Shown: piece by piece, positions 57,807 through 64,000 of the stretch
Layout: the number at the start of each line of letters is the position of its first letter
How positions within the stretch are numbered: the stretch's first letter is position 1
Source of the DNA: Excoecaria cochinchinensis
Lineage: Eukaryota; Streptophyta; Magnoliopsida; Malpighiales; Euphorbiaceae
Reading direction: 5' to 3'
Assembly (NCBI GenBank): GCA_947683425.1
Contig: CANTUQ010000035.1
Location: 2,217,001-2,281,000, forward strand
DNA length: 64,000 bases
Notes under the pieces: generated by a model
The model's input: only the letters and a program-made list of their open reading frames with translations
The model's database searches: none
What the model was told of the DNA's origin: nothing
Position numbers and translations under genes: made by a program

Positions 57807-58462
57807 CGGCCTCTACCTGCTGCCTATTTTTCTAAATTGAGGTTTTAACTTCTGTTTTAAGGGTTTTTGCACTACATGACAAATGTTTGAGTTAAAATTG
57901 CATTGTATTTTGGATAATTGCATAATATTGGGTTTTGTATACATGATTAATGATTAATCTACATGATTTACATGTTTATAATTTATTTAACATGGACTTT
58001 CTCAGTATGAACTATTTGTTCTTATCATCTCCTGTAATTGATATTTATACATTTAAATGTTCTGAATTGGATCAATATACGTATATATATGAAATATAAG
58101 TTAGTATTTAATGAAATTCACATGACAAGATACGAGAATTATTGAGTTGTATACTTGATTAAATAATTTAATATTAGGGTACATGAATGATATGTCTATA
58201 ATTTACATGAATATAGTTATTCCAATGCGGGTTTTGTGTTCTTTTTACCTTCTGTGTTTGATAATTGAATATGTTTACATGTTTCTGGATTCGATTAGTA
58301 TACACGTATACATGGATTATTACAAGATGAATTATAAGTTCTTATTACTTCCGGTAATTAATAGTTGAATATATGTATATGTTTCTAATTTTAATCAATG
58401 TACATGAATACATGAATTATTGAGTTGTATTCATTCGAGCCTGAATGGTCATAGTAGTGGAT

Positions 58463-58478
58463 AAGTAAGCGCTTACTT
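58463..58478 (+). other. 16-base palindrome in LTR D'
   Basis: AAGTAAGCGCTTACTT is perfectly self-complementary. It recurs at 9134-9149, 12722-12737 and 61950-61965. In LTR E the matching position after GTGGATA holds a different palindrome (55696-55709). Confidence 0.75.
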
Positions 58479-58547
58479 AGGTCAGAGTGTGTGTGCAGCT
58501 GCTATATGATAAAACGATATATGCGGGTCCATTTGGATTCTTGTTTC

Positions 58548-58659
58548 GACCATGTTTGGTCTATATGAAAATAAAGCGAGACTCCGGTCTCTATATGGAA
58601 AATACATGTTTGAGACTCATGTCTCTATATGCTTGGGATACTGTGTCCAATCAGTATCC
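58548..58659 (+). other. Mini-hairpin array in LTR D'
   Basis: Consecutive short stems are GACCA/TGGTC (58548-58561), GAGAC/GTCTC (58578-58591), GAGAC/GTCTC (58612-58625) and GGATACTG/CAGTATCC (58636-58659). The first three are each followed by CTATATG. The same array occurs in all four D-type LTRs. Confidence 0.7.
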
Positions 58660-58976
58660 AAATGACCGTATCCACTTCTAGAGAGTATTCAGACTAATCA
58701 GGCTACATGTTTATATGTGTTATATATATTTATATATATCTATATGTTGAGATGTTTATTGACAAGATTAAAGGTATATGTTGTATATGAAATATAGTAT
58801 AACTTTGTGTTTATACACCTTGAGTGTATATGTATTTGCAATGGTGAGAAATATGTAGATTTTAATTATGTTTTAATAGTTAATTACTTGTAATGTATGT
58901 TTATGATTGGGATGAGATTATAGTATTGTTGTAAATATTGTATATGCATATTGTTAGTTTGTTTTGTTCCTCCCCA

Positions 58977-59014
58977 CTAAGCGTTATCGCTTAGCACGGG
59001 CTCTTTTCCCGTGC
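58977..59014 (+). other. Twin hairpin in LTR D' (5' copy)
   Basis: Stem CTAAGCG/CGCTTAG with loop TTAT is followed by stem GCACGGG/CCCGTGC with a 7-base loop; the two share one G. The 3' copy is at 62464-62501. It is followed by AGGTGGCGAG. Confidence 0.75.
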
Positions 59015-59367
59015 AGGTGGCGAGTTTGGATTTGGAGTCAGATATATGCGGGTCGGCCACTAGGAGTCTTTTGATGAAGTTATTTTTGAAGTCTTCCGCT
59101 GTAACTTTTGTATATGGCTTGTATATAGCAGAGTAAATCTTGTGTAAAGAAGCAAATATGATTTTTGTATATGTATTCGATTACAAGCCTCATTTTGTAA
59201 AACAGTACAGATATATGTTATATGTAAAAAGGATTTACTAGTACATGATTAAAAGTTTCTTTATTTTACATTTGGTTTTTGTTTATACATGTGAATATGG
59301 ATTCGTTATATGTGTTTACCCGCGTGGCACTCCGGTATCCTTCCAACGGGGATGGCGGGGTGTTACA

Positions 59368-59968
59368 GCTTGGTATCAGAGCCCAGGTTTGGTGGTTCTG
59401 GGTTATGTTGTGATTGTTTTGGTGTGAGTCAAGTCTATACATGAGAGTCAGTTTTGTATAGTGGCCTAATGCAGATGTCGTTTGTGTAAAGTATAGATGG
59501 AGTCCGACTCGCGTGAGAGCATAGACGAGGTAGTGGCATATGTGAATTGATAAGAGTTCGAGGTGACACTCTGTATTCCTGTCAGCTATCTTCTTGAGAG
59601 CATGTGCACATAAGCATAGTGGAACATGGGGATGGGAAAAGTACATTATAATAACTTACATTGCATTTTCGCATCATCTCGCATACATAAACCATTACAT
59701 GATCATTTCATCCGCATCCCTCATTTGTATGTAAACAGCATCATTGTATGCACTTCACTGAGAGAAGCTGACAGGATATACATCGAGTACTTGATGATTG
59801 AAGAGGTATATGGATTAGAGTGTAGTGTGTTAAGGAAAGTGTGGAGTGTACATGATTTGATAGTTATATGGTATAAGTGATAGCGATTCAGAGATTTGTT
59901 TAAAGATTTATCTACAAGTGATTAGCGAGGAAATTTCGAGGATGAAATTTTCTTAAGGGGGAGAGAGT
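59368..59968 (+). mobile_element. Interior of D' (no genes)
   Basis: It contains the primer site at 59371-59382, a noncoding middle, an inverted repeat AATTTCGAGGATGAAATT (59932-59949) and a purine tract before the 3' LTR. An 84-codon frame at 59626-59880 has no support: it is not matched by known gag motifs. Confidence 0.85.
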
Positions 59969-62854
59969 TGTCACACCCCATAAGAGGCTTAATTGGATTT
60001 AGCGATTTTAATTGGGCAATTAAGGGTAATTGAGTAATTTGCTATTGATTGAGGATTAAATTGCAAAGGAATAAAAGTATTTAATTGGCAGATTTTGTTA
60101 TAGTGAGTAAAAGGTAAATTGACAAGGATTAAATGGTAAAAGAAGGGTGAGTGTAACTGTGAACTTGTGCATGTGTGCCAAGTGGAAGGAGGATGTGCAC
60201 GTGGTGAGGGAAGAGAGAGGTCTGGATGTGTAAGTGCTGGAAAAACTAAAGATTGAAAGTTCTTCTCTCTTTTGCTTCCTCTCACGTTAGCCATACCGTT
60301 CCTCTCCATTTGCTGTTCTTCTCTCTTTTGCATGCGTGTTCATTTAATTTGAGCTAGGGTTTTAAGCTTTGAAGCTTCAGAAGGTGAGTTTGGTTCTCCA
60401 TATTCTCTGTTTAAGGATTGTTTATCATTGTTTCTTTGGATTGATTTTGGGTTTATTTGTGAGTTAATGTAATCTGTTGAAGAGAAGAGGAAAGAAAAGG
60501 AAAAAGGCAAGATTGTGGATTGAGAAAGTTCAGTAGACGTTTTGAGCTTCGATACAGGTTTGGGAGTGTGTCTGTCTTGCTCATTTTTGGATCCAGATTG
60601 CAGTTTTGTTGCTAATATAGTTATGTGTGTTGGAATATTGAAATGCATGAGTTATGTAGTGTTCGATACATGATTACAGTAGGAAAAGAATGATATGAGT
60701 TTGCAAATGAGATGTTTATATATGTATATGAATGTGAAACTCTGGTTTGGGTCTCTTTCTGTTTACATTCTGTAATTATATGTTAGTATGAATAAAGTGA
60801 GTGAAATTGTTGTAATGGTGCTCAGAGGACTTAAAGGTATGTGTTTGAATGATTATTGCATGAAAAAGGGTTTTAGACAAAATGGGGATTGGAATCTTGG
60901 TTGTACTCTGTTTTCACCATTTTTCTGGATTTGTACGTTTTTCTGTAAATTCTGAGATTCTGAGTAGAGAAGAAGAAGAATTGTGAGAAGAGGGTCACGA
61001 GACGTGATGCTGCATCACGCCGTGACCCCCTTCTCTGTTGAAGGTCACGTGGCGCGACACAGCTTCACGCCGTGACCTCTTCTCTGAAGAGGGTCACGAG
61101 ACGTGATGCTGCATCACGCCGTGACCTGCTTCCTTTCCTGCGTGTCACGAGATTTCATTCCGTGACTTCTTCTCCCTCTCCTCTCAGGTGTCACGCGACG
61201 TGACTAATGGTCACGCCGTGACTGCCTTGTTCTTCGGCGTGGCACTTGCGAGAAACCAGCGTCACGCGACGTGACGAATGGTCACGGCGTGACCGGCCTC
61301 TACCTGCTGCCTGTTTTTCTAAATTGAGGTTTTAACTTCTGTTTTAAGGGTTTTTGCACTACATGACAAATGTTTGAGTTAAAATTGCATTGTATTTTGG
61401 ATAATTGCATAATATTGGGTTTTGTATACATGATTAATGATTAATCTACATGATTTACATGTTTATAATTTATTTAACATGGACTTTCTCAGTATGAACT
61501 ATTTGTTCTTATCATCTCCTGTAATTGATATTTATACATTTAAATGTTCTGAATTGGATCAATATACGTATATATATGAAATATAAGTTAGTATTTAATG
61601 AAATTCACATGACAAGATACGAGAATTATTGAGTTGTATACTTGATTAAATAATTTAATATTAGGGTACATGAATGATATGTCTATAATTTACATGAATA
61701 TAGTTATTCCAATGTGGGTTTTGTGTTCTTTTTACCTTCTGTGTTTGATAATTGAATATGTTTACATGTTTCTGGATTCGATTAGTATACACGTATACAT
61801 GGATTATTACAAGATGAATTATAAGTTCTTATTACTTCCGGTAATTAATATTTGAATATATGTATATGTTTCTGATTTTAATCAATGTACATGAATACAT
61901 GAATTATTGAGTTGTATTCATTCGAGCCTGAATGGTCATAGTAGTGGATAAGTAAGCGCTTACTTAGGTCAGAGTGTGTGTGCAGCTGCTATATGATAAA
62001 ACGATATATGCGGGTCCATTTGGATCCTTGTTTCGACCATGTTTGGTCTATATGAAAATAAAGCGAGACTCCGGTCTCTATATGGAAAATACATGTTTGA
62101 GACTCATGTCTCTATATGCTTGGGATACTGTGTCCAATCAGTATCCAAATGACCGTATCCACTTCTAGAGAGTATTCAGACTAATCAGGCTACATGTTTA
62201 TATGTGTTATATATATTTATATATATCTATATGTTGAGATGTTTATTGACAAGATTAAAGGTATATGTTGTATATGAAATATAGTATAACTTTGTGTTTA
62301 TACACCTTGAGTGTATATGTATTTGCAATGGTGAGAAATATGTAGATTTTAATTATGTTTTAATAGTTAATTACTTGTAATGTATGTTTATGATTGGGAT
62401 GAGATTATAGTATTGTTGTAAATATTGTATATGCATATTGTTAGTTTGTTTTGTTCCTCCCCACTAAGCGTTATCGCTTAGCACGGGCTCTTTTCCCGTG
62501 CAGGTGGCGAGTTTGGATTTGGAGTCAGATATCTGCGGGTCGGCCACTAGGAGTCTTTTGATGAAGTTATTTTTGAAGTCTTCCGCTGTAACTTTTGTAT
62601 ATGGCTTGTATATAGCAGAGTAAATCTTGTGTAAAGAAGCAAATATGATTTTTGTATATGTATTCGATTACAAGCCTCATTTTGTAAAACAGTACAGATA
62701 TATGTTATATGTAAAAAGGATTTACTAGTACATGATTAAAAGTTTCTTTATTTTACATTTGGTTTTTGTTTATACATGTGAATATGGATTCGTTATATGT
62801 GTTTACCCGCGTGGCACTCCGGTATCCTTCCAACGGGGATGGCGGGGTGTTACA
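59969..62854 (+). repeat. 3' LTR of D'
   Basis: It is almost identical to the 5' LTR; near 60400 the 5' copy has six extra bases (TATATT-type). All structural motifs are repeated. Confidence 0.9.
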
Positions 62855-62859
62855 TGATC

Positions 62860-63026
62860 AGCTATGGTGTTCTTTTCCTTTAAAGTTTTAATTATTCCGT
62901 ATTTCTGTTTGTATGTTATGTATGAATGTATGTTTTGCTTTGTATCTGTTTGGTGGCACCTTTGCTCATACGGCATCTCACTCCGTATCGGATGGGATCT
63001 CCGACGTATGGGTAGGGGGTGTTACA
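62860..63026 (+). repeat. 5' LTR of element E, right part
   Basis: This resumes after the TGATC duplication and ends GGGTAGGGGGTGTTACA. It matches the end of the solo LTR at 25190-25359 (for example ATGTTATGTATGAATGTA). Confidence 0.8.
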
Positions 63027-63031
63027 GTTTT

Positions 63032-63043
63032 TGGTATCAGAGC
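63032..63043 (+). promoter_or_regulatory. Primer binding site of element E
   Basis: TGGTATCAGAGC lies five bases after the LTR end and matches the initiator tRNA-Met type. Confidence 0.85.
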
Positions 63044-63154
63044 CTAGGTTTAGGCATTTCTGGGTGTTGTTTGCTTTGTTGATGTGTTGAAGTGTGTAGA
63101 TGAGTATGTGTCTAGATTTGTGTTGGCTGATGCGGGTGTTTCTTGTTTGTTTAG

Positions 63155-64000
63155 ATGGCTTCTAATTCTGCTCATGGATCACTTGAGGAATCCGCCGAGA
63201 GTGTGAACCCTCAAGCTGCAGATCCATCAATTACTGTGTCAGCTCAGCAAGCTAGGGTCCAGCTCGAGGCCGCAGCCATGCCTTTTGAGGCTATGTTCAT
63301 ATTGCATCAGGACATGGCTAGGGTTTTGGAGAGAGTGACTGCTCCTAGAGCCCCCATTGAGAGTTTGAGAAGAGCTGGTGTTGTGGATTTTTATGGGACT
63401 GGGCTAGATGAGTCTGAGTTAGCTGAGAAGTGGCTTGATAAGGTAAAGAGAGCTTTAAAAGAAGTCAGGTGTCCTCCCGATCAGCAAGCTGAGTGTGCTG
63501 TGGCATTGCTTCAGGGGTCAGCCTATGAATGGTGGGAATTGGTTAGTAGGCAACCTCAGATGCCTGATCCGGTTACATGGGATTTCTTCAGTGAGGAGTT
63601 CACTAGGAAGTTTGTGACTCAAGCTTATAGGGATGAAAGATGGGCACAGTTTTTGAGTTTGAGGCAGAGGACTTTGTCAGTTTCGGATTATGAGAAAGAG
63701 TTCAACCGGTTGTCTCGCTATGCTCCGCGTGGGGTTATGACAGATGATTTCAGATGCAAGCATTTTGAAGCGGGGTTGAATGAGACTTTGAAGATTTCCT
63801 TAATTTCTTTGATGTGTATGCTTGGGGTAAGTTATTATCAGATTGCAGAGGCCGCCATGAGGGCAGAGAAGTCAGAATCTTTGCTTAGGGAGAGAGCTCA
63901 GCGAAGGAATTCTACTCGGGGTGGTTCTTCCTCATCTTCGGGTAAGAGATCCAGGAACCCGCAAGATGAGGCAGCAGTTGGTTCAGCTTCTAGAGGTAGA
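63155..64000 (+). CDS. Gag of Tekay/Del-like element E (open, partial)
   Basis: From ATG at 63155, 282 codons are open to the window edge. The N-terminus is MASNSAHGSLEESAESVNPQ. The capsid core has KWLDKVKRALKEV, AVALLQGSAYEWWELV, DPVTWDFFSEEFTRKF, FLSLRQRTLSVSDYEKEF and EAAMRAEKSESLL, then a Ser/Arg/Gly-rich linker that would lead to a zinc knuckle. No stop or frameshift is present. It is the youngest-looking gag in the window besides the Tat one. Gag forms the particle and packages RNA. Because it is open at the right edge, the state of pol is unknown. Confidence 0.88.
   Translation, partial: MASNSAHGSLEESAESVNPQAADPSITVSAQQARVQLEAAAMPFEAMFILHQDMARVLERVTAPRAPIESLRRAGVVDFYGTGLDESELAEKWLDKVKRALKEVRCPPDQQAECAVALLQGSAYEWWELVSRQPQMPDPVTWDFFSEEFTRKFVTQAYRDERWAQFLSLRQRTLSVSDYEKEFNRLSRYAPRGVMTDDFRCKHFEAGLNETLKISLISLMCMLGVSYYQIAEAAMRAEKSESLLRERAQRRNSTRGGSSSSSGKRSRNPQDEAAVGSASRGR

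Larger units (their letters stand above)
56477..59367 (+). repeat. 5' LTR of D'
   Basis: It runs from TGTCACACCCCATAAGAGGC to GGCGGGGTGTTACA. It holds a GC palindrome array (57508-57806), a 16-base palindrome AAGTAAGCGCTTACTT (58463-58478), a mini-hairpin array (58548-58659) and a twin hairpin (58977-59014). Frames in it recur in the 3' LTR with no recognisable domain. Confidence 0.9.
56477..62854 (+). mobile_element. Non-autonomous LTR retrotransposon D' (complete)
   Basis: LTRs of 2,891 bp (56477-59367) and 2,886 bp (59969-62854) flank 601 bp. The target duplication is TGATC (56472-56476, 62855-62859). The interior has primer site TGGTATCAGAGC (59371-59382) and tract AAGGGGGAGAGAG. No gag or pol is present. 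It is the same architecture as element D in the opposite orientation, and LTRs are almost identical, which suggests a recent insertion. It sits inside the 5' LTR of element E. Confidence 0.92.
54149..64000 (+). mobile_element. Tekay/Del-like element E (5' part; runs off the window)
   Basis: The 5' LTR spans 54149-56476 and 62860-63026, split by element D'. A tRNA-Met primer site (63032-63043) and an open gag (63155 onward) follow. LTR ends are TGTCACACCCCGTTTGCC and GGGGGTGTTACA. The target-site copy on the left would be TCATG; the right end is not in view. Confidence 0.85.

Noticed and set aside
58977..59014. Bacterial-type terminator
   Set aside because: The hairpins resemble one by shape but lie in a plant LTR and lack a following U run.
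59626..59880. 84-codon frame in the D' interior as a gene
   Set aside because: No gag motifs, not matched by an open frame in the element D interior, and AT-rich composition explains it.

Overview
The window looks like plant nuclear heterochromatin, probably from a eudicot. It is AT-rich and almost wholly made of nested LTR retrotransposons plus one CACTA-type DNA transposon. I see no intact host gene, rRNA or tRNA gene. The plant assignment rests on Ty3/gypsy lineages with plant-style primer sites (tRNA-Asp, initiator tRNA-Met, tRNA-Arg), a Tat-type polyprotein with two RNase H domains, a CACTACAAGAAAA transposon end, and captured exons with plant-style introns.

Layout. 1-1594: 5' end of a minus-strand Athila-like element. 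1800-2973: minus-strand LTR of a second element. 2974-4446: broken plus-strand Tekay/Del-like gag-protease. 4440-16170: a decayed minus-strand gag-pol element ('B type'), broken by a B LTR (5626-6591) and by a 6.6-kb element with 3-kb LTRs and only 0.6 kb between them ('D', 7954-14533). 16171-20790: a plus-strand mosaic of a B LTR and leader joined to a pol and LTR of another family ('C'). 20791-30313: copies of a compact family ('A'). One is complete (22563-27137, target duplication CTTTT) and carries a short acidic reading frame in place of gag-pol. It is interrupted by a solo LTR of family 'E' (24302-25359, duplication ATTTT). 27138-29646: leader and LTR of a minus-strand B-like element. 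30314-34888: a truncated plus-strand B element with frameshifted gag-protease.

From 34889 the nesting is deepest. An A LTR is split by a CACTA transposon (34965-53989, duplication CTT). That transposon carries two spliceable exons of a C2-domain host gene on its minus strand. It was in turn hit by a young, intact 13.7-kb Tat-lineage element (35762-49489, duplication TATAG) with one open 2,210-codon gag-pol. The same A LTR was also hit by an E element (54149 to beyond 64000) whose gag is open. Inside the E 5' LTR sits a second 3-kb-LTR element (D', 56477-62854, duplication TGATC).

How the parts relate. A and D look non-autonomous: they keep LTRs, primer site and polypurine tract but lack gag-pol. 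D/D' share terminal sequences, primer site and a set of RNA-type stem structures with E, whose gag is open, so E-like elements are plausible suppliers of proteins for D. The most unusual signals are (i) stem structures kept in matching LTR positions while their sequence changed (palindrome, mini-hairpin array, twin hairpin), (ii) the A-family acidic frame, (iii) captured, correctly phased exons in the CACTA element, (iv) a local patch of divergence between otherwise near-identical Tat LTRs, and (v) GC-rich palindrome islands in LTRs of several lineages. All homology calls were made by eye from conserved motifs; no search was run.
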